Shown here: positions 26,781-36,086 of the stretch, in pieces
Position numbering within the stretch: position 1 is the stretch's first letter
Layout: each line of letters begins with the position of its first letter
From: a virus
IMG/VR virus record: IMGVR_UViG_3300027985_000978
Coordinates: 17,680-81,679 of that record
Reading direction: 5' to 3' (one strand)
Length of the DNA: 64,000 bases
Position numbers and translations under genes: made by a program
Notes under the pieces: model-generated
Told to the model about the DNA's origin: nothing
Seen by the model: only the letters and a program-made list of their open reading frames with translations
The model's database searches: none

Positions 26781-27626
26781 TTAGCCAGCAGGCAACGGGC
26801 GATCCACTGTCCAAGCATCAAGCGGGTACGCATCAAACCTCGCCTGATAGTTATACCGGTACTCACAGCTGTTATTCATTACCGGCATGTATTGAGTCGG
26901 GGTATCAGCCTGATAGGTACTGGTTTCAACGTTTTCCGCCACCACGGGGATCAGCTGTTCAATGTCTGCCGTTCCTCGCGTAAAGATTTCCTCAAGCTCC
27001 ACCAGCGTATAAGTGAAGTAATACCGCGTTCCGTCATACACGATATGCAGCGGGATCATGGGCGTAACAAGTCGCGTCAGTGTCTCTTCAAAGAGCGCCA
27101 CCTGTTCATCCACACTTTGCGCTTCGGGGAATACTTTCACCAGTTCAGTGACAGGGATATACAGCACACCACGCGCTGTTAAGAACCACTGATCGGCTGG
27201 TATGGTTTCATATTCCAACTGCGCTTCCGTGGCAAAGTATGAACCATACGGATAGTTAATTTGATCCATTGGTGCATACAGGGGCCGCCACTCAATCTGC
27301 AAGCCGGAAAACTCACGGCTGATCGCGCTTTCCATCGGGTACTTGGTTTTTTTCAGCCGGATCTCGTCTTGGCGCTGCATCAATGCCAGCGGCCAATCTT
27401 CAATCTCTACGCGGTCTGAAATCGCAAAGAAACTGCCTAATTCAGCAACCTTTTTGCGTAAGTCTTCCTCGGTCATAGCAAAGGTACTGCTCATACCTCG
27501 GAGCCGATCAATCAGCGGTTCCACCTGTTGCTCGAATATCTCTTGAATTGAATCTGCAAGCTCCGTCCACATCGGGGAGTTTTGCTTTGCGGCGGTTAGC
27601 CGGTCACGTAACCAGTTTGTTTTCAT
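26781..27626 (-). CDS. Baseplate protein, position of P1 gp16
   Basis: 281 residues; start overlaps the J-like gene stop. The N-terminus is helical (WLRDRLTAAKQNSPMWTELADSIQEIFEQQVEPLIDRLRG), then mixed alpha/beta with many aromatic residues. The order J-like, this protein, collar, fibre is that of contractile baseplates, where a gpI/gp6-side protein joins wedge to fibre. Function inferred from place. Confidence 0.65.
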   Translation of the reverse strand: MKTNWLRDRLTAAKQNSPMWTELADSIQEIFEQQVEPLIDRLRGMSSTFAMTEEDLRKKVAELGSFFAISDRVEIEDWPLALMQRQDEIRLKKTKYPMESAISREFSGLQIEWRPLYAPMDQINYPYGSYFATEAQLEYETIPADQWFLTARGVLYIPVTELVKVFPEAQSVDEQVALFEETLTRLVTPMIPLHIVYDGTRYYFTYTLVELEEIFTRGTADIEQLIPVVAENVETSTYQADTPTQYMPVMNNSCEYRYNYQARFDAYPLDAWTVDRPLPAG

Positions 27627-29020
27627 CAGTCTTCATACACCATGTTGTAGGTTGAATTTTCTTCATCCAAGTAGATGTAATCCGCCAGCAACGGATCAGC
27701 CTTTTTGTCAGTCACAATGATCTTGAAATCTTCCATCACATCGAGCGCGTCAACTGCCGTCCAGATATCCTTTTCCAGAATATCGGAGTCTTTGTCTGTT
27801 GTGATATCACGCCCAAAGGTATCTCTGAGCATCAACTGAATAGCTTGCGCAACGGTTTCCGGTTGCTGGCGTGCAGCGATAACGCCGTTTACCGTCACCG
27901 TGAACGGGCATAAGTTACAGTTCACATAGGAATAGCGCCGGTTCAGTTCCTCGGTTGTCGCAAACAGATCAAGGATTTTTTCAGAAAGGGCGGTCTGGTC
28001 TTCCGTTGGTGAGTATGCACTGATAAAAATCCGCCCGATATTATCTAGGCTATATCCGCTTTCCGCTTCCTGTTGCACTTCACCCCATACGCGAACCCAC
28101 GTCAGATCGCCTATGTTGTTGCGAATGAATTGTTGATAATCGTTATCCCACACGATCTGATTGTCGTATGGTGTGGCGTAGATTGCACCGGCTCGGATCT
28201 CTTCGGTAGATTCCCCCGCCGCACCGCCCGTGATTGGCGTTGTGGTGACGACGGTTACTGATTTTGCTTGATCGGCGGTCAGGTCATCAAAGGTTAATGT
28301 CTGCCCTTGCAGCAAGGTTGTTTCGCCACTGGTACACCAGACGTGTAGCGTAATAGTTGAGCCAGCATCAGGAATACGGCCCGACACGCCATTACCAAAC
28401 CTGATCCCCAGCTGTTCTGTTGGTTTGTAAAACTCTGCATACACTTGGCTGGTGGACACGGCACGACGAAACAGAAAACGTTTTTCCCATTGCTCCGTCC
28501 CTTTGTTTGGTAATGTCACCATCACATCGACACTTGCCGCCTCTGCCGTCACCTCCTTGGATAACAACACTTCAAGCCATTTCTGTGACGCGGTAACGGT
28601 TGTCGTGAATACCTTCTCTTCCAGCTGGGAGATCTCCGCTTCCAGTGTTTCTCCAATCTCTACCCGCACCGATTCAGCCAGAATGTAAGGTAGCCGGTTC
28701 GGTGCGGTAATGGTTGCGCCGTAAGGCAGTAGCAGGGCCGCATTGGTATTATTGGTGATATTGATTTTACCGGTGGACGGCGTGATTTTTCGGCCCACAT
28801 AACCGCGATCTTCAGCCGCCGCCAGAATTGAAGCCCGTTTCACTGCCGTACTCATGAACGCTTCTTGTAGCAGGCGCGTTGCCAGCGTTTCGCAACGGGA
28901 AACCATTTGCCCCACAAACAGCGCCAGCCCTACTGCAAACTGAGATCCCAGCAGACGCGCCCACCACGTCTGCTTGCTCAATGATTCATTGAATGAATCT
29001 ATATTGTCTTGATAGCTCAT
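27626..29020 (-). CDS. Baseplate J-like wedge protein
   Basis: 464 residues. It has the J-like layout: early VKRASILAAAEDRGYVGRKITPSTGKINITN, middle GIRFGNGVSGRIPDAGSTITL and the region ITGGAAGESTEEIRAGAIYATPYDNQIVWDNDYQQFI; the C-terminal part ends with a V-x-V-x-G domain. The protein is the main baseplate wedge component, as BplA (about 474 residues) is thought to be in P1. It follows the gp25-like gene by 10 bp, the standard order in contractile tails. Confidence 0.88.
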   Translation of the reverse strand: MSYQDNIDSFNESLSKQTWWARLLGSQFAVGLALFVGQMVSRCETLATRLLQEAFMSTAVKRASILAAAEDRGYVGRKITPSTGKINITNNTNAALLLPYGATITAPNRLPYILAESVRVEIGETLEAEISQLEEKVFTTTVTASQKWLEVLLSKEVTAEAASVDVMVTLPNKGTEQWEKRFLFRRAVSTSQVYAEFYKPTEQLGIRFGNGVSGRIPDAGSTITLHVWCTSGETTLLQGQTLTFDDLTADQAKSVTVVTTTPITGGAAGESTEEIRAGAIYATPYDNQIVWDNDYQQFIRNNIGDLTWVRVWGEVQQEAESGYSLDNIGRIFISAYSPTEDQTALSEKILDLFATTEELNRRYSYVNCNLCPFTVTVNGVIAARQQPETVAQAIQLMLRDTFGRDITTDKDSDILEKDIWTAVDALDVMEDFKIIVTDKKADPLLADYIYLDEENSTYNMVYED

Positions 29021-29030
29021 ACCCGACCTC

Positions 29031-29375
29031 TTACACGTTTAACTGAGTTGAAATCGCGCCTGCATTGGTCACGATATTCACATTGTACTGATCCATCACG
29101 GATGTATCAGGATTGCAAAGAATGGAGTAGATTTTCACGCCCTGTACGTCCCGTGGGAGCCCGTTTAGGATCATGTTTTCTAGCCCGATTGCGGTTGTTT
29201 CGTTGTGTGGTTCGTGCCGGAACGAATTGAAATCATGGCCCCAATCAGGGTTTCCGTAGACTTGACCCCGTGGCGTATCCATCCATTCCTGAATGTTGTT
29301 CGCCATTGCCTCGCCTTCGTCATCAAACATGACGACGCCCGATTCATCGAGCGACATTAGATAATTGATTTCCAT
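29031..29375 (-). CDS. gp25-like baseplate wedge protein
   Basis: 114 residues with the GPW/gp25 family core: NNIQEWMDTPRGQVYGNPDWGHDF, then GLENMILNGLPRD and a C-terminal beta pair. It would bind sheath and J-like protein at the tube-side of the wedge. It lies 2 bp before the J-like neighbour set and directly after the transglycosylase gene. Confidence 0.85.
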   Translation of the reverse strand: MEINYLMSLDESGVVMFDDEGEAMANNIQEWMDTPRGQVYGNPDWGHDFNSFRHEPHNETTAIGLENMILNGLPRDVQGVKIYSILCNPDTSVMDQYNVNIVTNAGAISTQLNV

Positions 29376-29377
29376 GC

Positions 29378-32300
29378 TTACCCCCTATCCCGCGCCAAGT
29401 CGCTCATGTGGCCTGATACATAGTCATGACCTGATACCGTTGGATTCCTGCCGGTCTCCTTCGTGCTGGTCGTGCTGCCGCCCTGCCCTTTGTTCTGTTG
29501 CTTCAGCAGGGATTCAATGTTGCTTAATGATTTACCCATTGCCGGATCAAGTTTTGCCACCAGCGGCGGTTGTTCTTTTTGTGCTTCGGCTTTGTCTTTC
29601 GCTTCGTTGCGTTTCTGGATATCAACCGGCGTAGCTGGTGGACGTTGCAGCAATAACGGAACGGTACTAGCTGTAACCTGTGTCGCCGGTTTAGCTTGTG
29701 GTTCTGGTGCTGCCAGCATTGGCGGGATACCTTTCACGCCCTTGCTATCTGCGCCCACTTTGAGCGGGGCCGCCGTCTGGTTTGCAGCAAACTGGCGATC
29801 ATATTTACCCATCTGTAACTCGGCAAACTGCCGCGCCGTCATGTTGGCATTCCCGCCGTTTTGCAATACCGCCTGTTTCCCCACAACACTAGAAGCCAGC
29901 GCATCGGGATTTTTCAGTAACTTCGTACCACCAGCCATCCCTTGTTGGTGCATCAGGTACAACTCACGGCCTGTTGCATCCCGACCCATGTTTTTCTGGA
30001 AATAGGCCGCGTTTTGGCGGGTAAAGTCCACCATTGCCTTTGTTGAGGCTTCGGGATCAAACGGGTTAAAGCCACCCATTGCCGACGCGGTAGACGGCAT
30101 AAACTGGAACAACCCAGTTGCACCGGATTTATTGTGCGCTAATGGATTGCCGCCCGATTCCACACCAGCCACCGCATTTAGATAACCGTCTGGTAATGCT
30201 GCCTCTTTCCCCATCTGTGACAGTGCAAGTGGGATCTGAACGCCATTCGGCATCTTGCCGCTATACTGGCCGCTCCAGTTCGACGGCGTTGAATAGCTGG
30301 TATTGTTAATCGTGGTATCCCCGTTATCACCGCCCACCTTCACGACGCTGATCAGATCCTTGATTGCATCCACAATCGAATCAGAATTGAAGTCACCCAC
30401 GGATTTAGCCAATGAACCAAGTGCGCCCTTATCACTGAATGGGGCGTAAATCGTTTTTGCCAGTGTTCCCGCGTCAAAGTTCATTGCATTTTTAGCGCCC
30501 TTGATTCCGGCATCTTCAGCGACCGATCCAACTGTTTTCGCAAGGAATGAGGTTAAACCGCCCATATCGATCACACTGGCTGTACCAGACGCTAGTTTCT
30601 GGCCGATTGTCATGTTCTCGCCATCTTTCAGGCCCATTGCCTTTCGTGCAGATCCCCCACTCATGCTGTCATACATGGCTTTTGCGATATCACCAGAATC
30701 AAACGTGAGCGCGTCTTGCGTATTCTTCATCCCAGCCCAGCCAGCCAGATCGCCAGCTAATCCAGATATGCCAGATGTGAGACCGCCCATGTCTAACACG
30801 TTCGCAGCTGCCGTTGATGATTTCTGCCCCGTGGTGGCTTGCTGGCCGTCCTTCAGGTTGAAGATACCCTTTTGCGCTTCCGTGTCGTTATAGCCGTTGT
30901 AAGCATCATATCCGGCCATCCCCAGCGCCAAGGCTTGCCCGACCAAAGGCAGAGCACGCGCCCCCGCTAACACACCTTTACCGGTCAATTCGGCTGCACC
31001 CTTGCCAACGGATAACAAACCTTTACCGGTCATTTTGGCCGCGTTCTTGCCAACACTGGCGGCGCTGGCAACTGAAGGGATCTCACTGATTGCTTTCGGG
31101 ATAGCGCCAGTGACACGGGATAACAGGCCGGTTTTTCGTACCAGACCTTTGCTGTTGCGGCCCAGCGTTGGTGTTTTCCGGCCCCGTGCCATTGCCTTTC
31201 TTTCGGCCTTGGTTTTGGCCACCGTGCTTCGTTCAGCCTTGGCGGTTTTGCCGGTTTTCTCTTTGCCGGTTGTCTTGGTTTTGTCCTTGCCAGTTCCGTT
31301 ATTGTTAATGTCGATCCCTTGGCTGTTATCCAAGTCATCCAACACTTCTTCAGCGGTATCCAGCAGTCCACCAGCTGCACGACCAACACGACCCCGCTTA
31401 GTGGTTGCCTTCCGGCTAACCTTGCGTGTGCTGCCGCGTCTGCCGCCTACTGTGCCACGTTGACCACGACGGCCCCGCGTCATATCCCATAGCTGTTTAC
31501 CACCACCCAGCAGCGAATCAACCAGCCCTTTTTGCTTCGGCTTCAGTTCATCCAGAATTTCTTCTAAAACTTGCTGGGTTTGCTCATGATTGGCTTCGAT
31601 AACATTGATCTGTTTCTCTGCCCGTGCATCATCAGCTTTTGTTTTCACGCCCTGCTCAAAGGCAGTTTTAGAACCGCTAACCGGTGCAGCTGGCGTTTTT
31701 GCTGGCGCAGCTGGTGGCGTTGCGGTTGTCTCCTGTTTCCGGCCTGTCACCCGATTGAATAGCGCTTTACCGGCACGAACCGGCGCAGTTACCACCCGTT
31801 TTACGCCACGCGCTTTATTGCTGGCGTATTCCTTCACCCCTTTGACGGATGTTAGTTTTCTTAGGCGTAGTGACTCCTTGAAGTTCGACGCCATTTCTGC
31901 GACTTCTTTTGCTGCCAGCCAGTAACTGCCACCAGCCGCCACGCCTGCCGCGTTGGTGGCGTCTGTTTCTGCCGCCTTACCGGTTAGCCGCCCGATAGCC
32001 TTTGCCAAGAAACCCATCTGTGCGCCGTTGGCGTTGGCTCGTTTTGCGGCGGTCTTTTCGTCTACGTCCTGATTCTGTTCATTGTGGTAGCGGCGTAACT
32101 CTACCTTGCTGGCAAACTTGCCATCTGGACGGCGCAGCCTGCCGTTCGCATCCACGTAGTAGCCGTTATTCTTGCTGTCCTGTGCTGGTGGCGTTTCCGG
32201 TTTAGCTGGCGCAGCTGCACGCGCTGGCACAACTTCAGCTGCCGGAGCATCAATCTCAATCGTGCGGTTCCGGCGTGCCGTTTTCGGATCGTAGGGTTTG

Positions 32301-32806
32301 TTTTTGCCTGTAACCGGTACAGAACCAGTGGGTTTTGGTGTGGTATTTTTTGGTTCTTTTTTGGCTTGTTTTGGCGTTTCCTCTGCAATAATTTGGCGGC
32401 TTGCTTTTACCTGTTGCAGTCCTGAAATACCTTTTCTTGCCGTTTCAATGCCACTTTCAGCGGTATTAATCACTGATTGGTTAATACTGGTATCAGGTGT
32501 GCCAGTATTGGTATTTCTGCTTTGTTGCTTTTGTGATTGCTTCTGCTCTTTTTGGCCTGAATTAATGCCAGAAGAGACACTGTTTTGCACAGTGCCTTTT
32601 TGCATGGTTCGGGCGTTCTGGATGTTCGATTGACGCATCAGGGCGCGTAACTGTTTCTCGCCTTGCTTCTCAAGCGTGCTGGTCAAGTCAGCCAGATCGA
32701 GATAAACGTTAGTCTTCAATTCCTGCACAGTCATTGTGCCAACGTCTAAAGCGTCAACCGTCTGGATATCTGGATTGTCTATGTTGTCGTTTACGTTCTC
32801 AGCCAT
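29378..32806 (-). CDS. sit: Sit-like tail protein with lytic transglycosylase domain
   Basis: 1142 residues, nearly the length remembered for P1 Sit (structural injection transglycosylase). A long Ala/Lys/Thr-rich low-complexity part (1-520, with KTKTTGKEKTGKTAKAERS) and Gly-rich hydrophobic repeats (GKGLLSVGKGAAELTGKGVLAG; GLKDGENMTIGQKLASGTASVIDMGGLTS) come first. The SLT domain starts near 870 with catalytic Glu 883 in AGVESGGNP, then SGATGLFQFMPSTA. The C-terminus is basic and Gln-rich. It probably doubles as tape measure and cell-wall enzyme ejected into the periplasm. It follows the baseplate-chaperone-like pair, the normal place of a tape measure gene. Confidence 0.85.
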   Translation of the reverse strand: MAENVNDNIDNPDIQTVDALDVGTMTVQELKTNVYLDLADLTSTLEKQGEKQLRALMRQSNIQNARTMQKGTVQNSVSSGINSGQKEQKQSQKQQSRNTNTGTPDTSINQSVINTAESGIETARKGISGLQQVKASRQIIAEETPKQAKKEPKNTTPKPTGSVPVTGKNKPYDPKTARRNRTIEIDAPAAEVVPARAAAPAKPETPPAQDSKNNGYYVDANGRLRRPDGKFASKVELRRYHNEQNQDVDEKTAAKRANANGAQMGFLAKAIGRLTGKAAETDATNAAGVAAGGSYWLAAKEVAEMASNFKESLRLRKLTSVKGVKEYASNKARGVKRVVTAPVRAGKALFNRVTGRKQETTATPPAAPAKTPAAPVSGSKTAFEQGVKTKADDARAEKQINVIEANHEQTQQVLEEILDELKPKQKGLVDSLLGGGKQLWDMTRGRRGQRGTVGGRRGSTRKVSRKATTKRGRVGRAAGGLLDTAEEVLDDLDNSQGIDINNNGTGKDKTKTTGKEKTGKTAKAERSTVAKTKAERKAMARGRKTPTLGRNSKGLVRKTGLLSRVTGAIPKAISEIPSVASAASVGKNAAKMTGKGLLSVGKGAAELTGKGVLAGARALPLVGQALALGMAGYDAYNGYNDTEAQKGIFNLKDGQQATTGQKSSTAAANVLDMGGLTSGISGLAGDLAGWAGMKNTQDALTFDSGDIAKAMYDSMSGGSARKAMGLKDGENMTIGQKLASGTASVIDMGGLTSFLAKTVGSVAEDAGIKGAKNAMNFDAGTLAKTIYAPFSDKGALGSLAKSVGDFNSDSIVDAIKDLISVVKVGGDNGDTTINNTSYSTPSNWSGQYSGKMPNGVQIPLALSQMGKEAALPDGYLNAVAGVESGGNPLAHNKSGATGLFQFMPSTASAMGGFNPFDPEASTKAMVDFTRQNAAYFQKNMGRDATGRELYLMHQQGMAGGTKLLKNPDALASSVVGKQAVLQNGGNANMTARQFAELQMGKYDRQFAANQTAAPLKVGADSKGVKGIPPMLAAPEPQAKPATQVTASTVPLLLQRPPATPVDIQKRNEAKDKAEAQKEQPPLVAKLDPAMGKSLSNIESLLKQQNKGQGGSTTSTKETGRNPTVSGHDYVSGHMSDLARDRG

Positions 32807-32817
32807 GATTCACCGCG

Positions 32818-33015
32818 CTATTTGTATTTTTCCACAAGCCCTTCATTCATCATTTCCACCAGCGGGACGGAACTCTTTAGAATGCTGTCGATTGGCTGTT
32901 GCCCGTATATCGTCAGGTTCTTCAGGATCACGTACCAATCACGGAGCCTATAGCGTTGGTATGAAGTCGATAGGCCGAAATCGGAGCAGTAGAACGGTTG
33001 CCGGTACTGGCTCAC
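32818..33015 (-). CDS. Small protein nested in the end of the gp26-like gene, GTG start
   Basis: 65 residues overlapping the 3' end of the upstream gene by 68 bp in another frame. The GTG at 33015 has an excellent Shine-Dalgarno TAAGGAGG nine bases upstream, inside the upstream gene, which supports real translation. The product (LRDWYVILKNLTIYGQQPIDSILKS, VEMMNEGLVEKYK) is helical. Paired overlapping small genes just before the tape measure are typical of tail assembly chaperones and of the T4 gp51/gp26 pair. It fills the otherwise empty 141 bp before the Sit-like start. Confidence 0.7.
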   Translation of the reverse strand: MSQYRQPFYCSDFGLSTSYQRYRLRDWYVILKNLTIYGQQPIDSILKSSVPLVEMMNEGLVEKYK

Positions 33016-33766
33016 CCTCTACTGCCTCCTTAGCTTTCGTATCGCAATACAACGGCGGGGAAACTACATCTACCTGTCCATCATGCAACTCAACCGGTAA
33101 GCCGTGGCGCAACTCTTCAGCAGCCACTAAACAGCGTGCCACCAGCGGTTGAAACTCACTCACGCGATCCATATTGCGCACCATGTCTAACTTGGCTTCG
33201 GTGGCTTCTTCCCATGACAAGCCTTCGTGCTGTTGCAGGCTGAACGAATGCACAACTTCCAGCACTTTGATTTCAGCTTTCAGGCGTCTGGTTTGCGCTT
33301 CGTCAGCGCCGGTTAGTTCAAACCGCTTCTCTTCCAGATGGGTGACGGCGCGACCGTCTAACGGATGGAAACGGGCCGGTAATTCTTTGTCCTGATAGAA
33401 AACAACGTCTTCAATGAACGGATCACCGCTCAAGGTCAGTACGCCATCATCCAGTTCAAGCAGATCGATATCGACATGATGTGTTTCACCGCAATGAGAA
33501 CACTCATAGCTGTACGCAAGGCGCGTATCGTCATGAATACCTATATAAATCCACCAAAGCGCTGTACGGCGATCCTGTGCCGTCCAAATGAGCGGATCGG
33601 GACTGCCTTCACTGGTCATTAGCTGGCGCAGATAATCCGTAGTCGCGGATTCTTCGAGTTCGGGCCGGATACCGGTAAAATCAATCGTGTCAGCCACGGT
33701 CGGCGCTCGAAACTGGATCTTAACTTTTGGCTGGCTAGGCAATGGAAACGGGGGGATAGAAAGCAT
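32948..33766 (-). CDS. gp26-like baseplate hub / tail assembly protein
   Basis: 272 residues with a CxxC pair in YECSHCGETHHVDIDLLEL (about 106-124), a Pro-rich N-terminus (MLSIPPFPLPSQPKVKIQFRAP) and helical second half. The CxxC-plus-HHVDI pattern and the place before the tape measure gene are those of T4 gp26-type proteins that help build the baseplate hub. It overlaps the small GTG-started gene at its end. Probably an assembly factor not present in the finished virion. Confidence 0.7.
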   Translation of the reverse strand: MLSIPPFPLPSQPKVKIQFRAPTVADTIDFTGIRPELEESATTDYLRQLMTSEGSPDPLIWTAQDRRTALWWIYIGIHDDTRLAYSYECSHCGETHHVDIDLLELDDGVLTLSGDPFIEDVVFYQDKELPARFHPLDGRAVTHLEEKRFELTGADEAQTRRLKAEIKVLEVVHSFSLQQHEGLSWEEATEAKLDMVRNMDRVSEFQPLVARCLVAAEELRHGLPVELHDGQVDVVSPPLYCDTKAKEAVEGEPVPATVLLLRFRPIDFIPTL

Positions 33767-33776
33767 TTAAAGCCCC

Positions 33777-34370
33777 TTATGATCGGTGACATTCAAAAGT
33801 AACTGGATACGACACGAACTGATTCAGTTCAGCGCGGGAACGGGAAACCTCGTAGCCGCCAATCGAGACACGCCACTCTGATTCAAGTACCTCTTTGTCA
33901 CTGGATAAAATGCGATACATGCGCATCTTGGTTAGATACTTGCTCGATAGGTTTACCGTGCCGTCTGCATTCGTGACCTTATCCGCCATGCTGTCGAAAT
34001 ACTTCATGAGGCGGCCATCTTCGTGATCGCGCACTGTCAGGGAGATTTCTGTAATGGTTCGGTTGATCGGGGAGTTAATGGAAATACTGCCGATCTGCTT
34101 GGTTTCATACTCAACGGTTAATTGGCCGTAAGTCACATCCCGCACATACATATCAAAATCAGTCGGCGCACCGTCGATCTCGATTCGGAATTGCCAGCCT
34201 TGCTGAAAGGGTGTCTCGATCAGCTGTTTGACAATCCGGCGTTGTGATTGCAGATATTTACCGGCTGTACTGCCGCCGTACTTGTTGGGTTGCAGCATAC
34301 CCAGCAGGGACGACGACGAACTAGAAGACGACGAACTAAACAGGGAAAGGATCGAGCTAACAATGGACAT
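33777..34370 (-). CDS. Tail-tube-like / baseplate junction protein
   Basis: 197 residues. The N-terminus is hydrophobic then a run of ten serines (SSSSSSSSSS, about 11-20). The folded part (GWQFRIEIDGAPTDFDMYVRDVTYGQLTVEYETKQIGSISINSP...ISLTVRDHEDGRLMKYFDSM) has the two-sheet tube pattern of gp48/gp54 or tube proteins. It lies between the tube gene region and the chaperone-like gene. It may cap the tube at the baseplate. Confidence 0.65.
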   Translation of the reverse strand: MSIVSSILSLFSSSSSSSSSSLLGMLQPNKYGGSTAGKYLQSQRRIVKQLIETPFQQGWQFRIEIDGAPTDFDMYVRDVTYGQLTVEYETKQIGSISINSPINRTITEISLTVRDHEDGRLMKYFDSMADKVTNADGTVNLSSKYLTKMRMYRILSSDKEVLESEWRVSIGGYEVSRSRAELNQFVSYPVTFECHRS

Positions 34371-34379
34371 GAGCCCCCC

Positions 34380-34955
34380 TTAGAGCGGCTGGATCGTAAT
34401 GATTGGCAGGATTGCCCGTTGTGCCTTCATTGCTTCACGCAAGGCGGTTAATTGCGCCTCTCGGTCTTGTGGTGACGGAATGCGGGAGATATCCATGCGT
34501 CCAGCTTCTTGCACCCGTGCTGTGCGCTCGTCGTTCGGAATAGCGATCAGCACTTCTAAGTAGTCCTGAATCATACCAATGCTGGTGGCGGGTAACTGGT
34601 AAGTGTCCTGATCGATAGCGCGTAGATTGACCAGATACATAAACCGCACCGGAAACACGGTGGATTCGTCCAGTTCAAGCGTCAAAGCGCCTTGCTCGTC
34701 GGTCAGCACGTCCACCGGCACATAGTCACCGTTCGCACCGGTAGCAACGATAGGCGCTAAGTAATCATCAGGCAGAGAGTAGGTTGCGGGTAAAACTGAA
34801 TCGGCTGGCTCTGATAAACGCACAACCTTTGTCACACCCGCTAAATCTTGGTATTGGCCTAGTGCATCAGTCAGTAATTGATGTTGCTGGGTTTCATCCA
34901 CCAGCAACACCGAAAAGCGACGAACTACACCAGCTAAAAGCTCGGTAGCAGTCAT
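34380..34955 (-). CDS. Probable tail or neck completion protein
   Basis: 191 residues, acidic, helical N-terminus (ATELLAGVVRRFSVLLVDETQQHQLLTDALGQYQ) then beta-rich, with YSLPDDYLAPIV and C-terminal helix REAMKAQRAILPI. The N-terminal layout is that of head-tail adaptor and terminator proteins, but the position amid tube genes suggests a tail role. Not assigned further. Confidence 0.6.
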   Translation of the reverse strand: MTATELLAGVVRRFSVLLVDETQQHQLLTDALGQYQDLAGVTKVVRLSEPADSVLPATYSLPDDYLAPIVATGANGDYVPVDVLTDEQGALTLELDESTVFPVRFMYLVNLRAIDQDTYQLPATSIGMIQDYLEVLIAIPNDERTARVQEAGRMDISRIPSPQDREAQLTALREAMKAQRAILPIITIQPL

Positions 34956-34961
34956 CGTTTA

Positions 34962-35462
34962 TTATTCCCACTCGTACCAGTTGTAAGTGATAGTCATGTT
35001 AGGTTTAACCAGCGCTTGCACGTCTTCAGTTGCCAGATCGATTGCATCACAACGGATCTTGCAGTGCTCAAGGCGGCAAGTAGTCCCTGTCGGGCTTTTA
35101 CCGGCTAATGATTCAGGCGTAGGGCGGATAGTGATATCAACGTATTTCTTACCGCGTACCAAGTCAGTAACGAAAGGAACCACGATACCCTTAATGGTTT
35201 CTACACAGCTAACGGTCACTTCGCCTTTGTTTTCAAGCGGCCCAGCTTGCGTGAAGCTCACACCCATTGGGCCGAAATCTTCAACGTCAGCGCGGCCCTG
35301 AGCCGGTAACTGAGTAGTGCGCACTAATACGGTCATGTTTGGATTGTTGTTAAAAACCATCTCAAACTCTGCACCGCTCATTTTCTCGCCAGCGTCTAAG
35401 TTTTTGCGAAACTGTTGTTTCACAAAGCTCATGTTGCCTTTTGCGTTGCTATGTCCAGACAT
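34962..35462 (-). CDS. Tail tube protein
   Basis: 166 residues. After a short basic N-terminus comes a tube-type beta barrel: MVFNNNPNMTVLVRTTQLPAQGRADVEDFGPMGVSFTQAGPLENKGEVTVSCVET and a C-terminal ITYNWYEWE. The P-x-QGRxxVE and NKG patterns are those of the gp19/Hcp-like inner tube of contractile tails. It would be the counterpart of P1 Tub. Strong Shine-Dalgarno AGGAGC. Confidence 0.72.
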   Translation of the reverse strand: MSGHSNAKGNMSFVKQQFRKNLDAGEKMSGAEFEMVFNNNPNMTVLVRTTQLPAQGRADVEDFGPMGVSFTQAGPLENKGEVTVSCVETIKGIVVPFVTDLVRGKKYVDITIRPTPESLAGKSPTGTTCRLEHCKIRCDAIDLATEDVQALVKPNMTITYNWYEWE

Positions 35463-35477
35463 AGAAAAAAGCTCCTG

Positions 35478-36074
35478 TTATGTATACAGATTCGGGATTT
35501 CTGAACGATTGATCATTTGGAACGGCGTTAGGGATAAGTTGACCGTGTTTCGGGTCATGTATCCGTCTTTCGTGCGGGGAGCATCTAACTCTGATTGCAC
35601 CTCAAGGATCAGAACGTTGGTCATCACAAAGCGGCGGCCAACGTTGACCGTGACAGACAACGGCGTTAAGCCTGAAGCCTTGGTTAAATCAATGCCTGAT
35701 ACGTTCCCCAGCTGGGGGGAGGCCATCTGTTCCAGCGCCATGATTGCCAGATCTACTTCCATCTGTGCGTTGTTGACGGCCTGAAAATACAGGGGCAGGG
35801 ATAGTGTGGGCGGCGTTGTGCCTTCCCACACCATACGGGAGTTAAACTGTGTAACCAGTGTTTGGCCCGTGCCTGCCTGTAACAGATCGGATACCTTATC
35901 CAGACCTGCCGCTTTACCGGCTGTATCGCTCTCAAACGGTGAAGTCCAGTTGGAGGTCAGCGACTTGCTGGCCCCATCCCCGATATAACCAGTAACCATC
36001 ACGCCACCCTGAGAAATGCGGCATTTTAGGTACTGACTGATCCCGTCGTTGTTTGACACTCCATATTGCGGCAT
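35478..36074 (-). CDS. Tail-tube-initiator-like protein
   Basis: 198 residues. The segment WTSPFESDTAGKAAGLDKVSDLLQAGTGQTLVTQFNSRMVWEGTTPPTLSLPLYFQAVNNAQMEVDLAIMALEQMASP resembles in pattern the tube-baseplate junction proteins (W-G...P...LPL-x-F-x-A...EV). The C-terminal NRRFVMTNV...LTPFQMIN is beta-rich. It follows the acidic/basic protein with 12 bp between and has the Shine-Dalgarno AAGGGG. Confidence 0.6.
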   Translation of the reverse strand: MPQYGVSNNDGISQYLKCRISQGGVMVTGYIGDGASKSLTSNWTSPFESDTAGKAAGLDKVSDLLQAGTGQTLVTQFNSRMVWEGTTPPTLSLPLYFQAVNNAQMEVDLAIMALEQMASPQLGNVSGIDLTKASGLTPLSVTVNVGRRFVMTNVLILEVQSELDAPRTKDGYMTRNTVNLSLTPFQMINRSEIPNLYT

Positions 36075-36086
36075 GTCTAAAACCCC

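Noticed and set aside
32948-33015. Programmed frameshift joining the gp26-like gene to the 65-residue frame
   Set aside because: No slippery heptamer was found and the shift needed is +1 or -2; the GTG with TAAGGAGG gives a simpler explanation.
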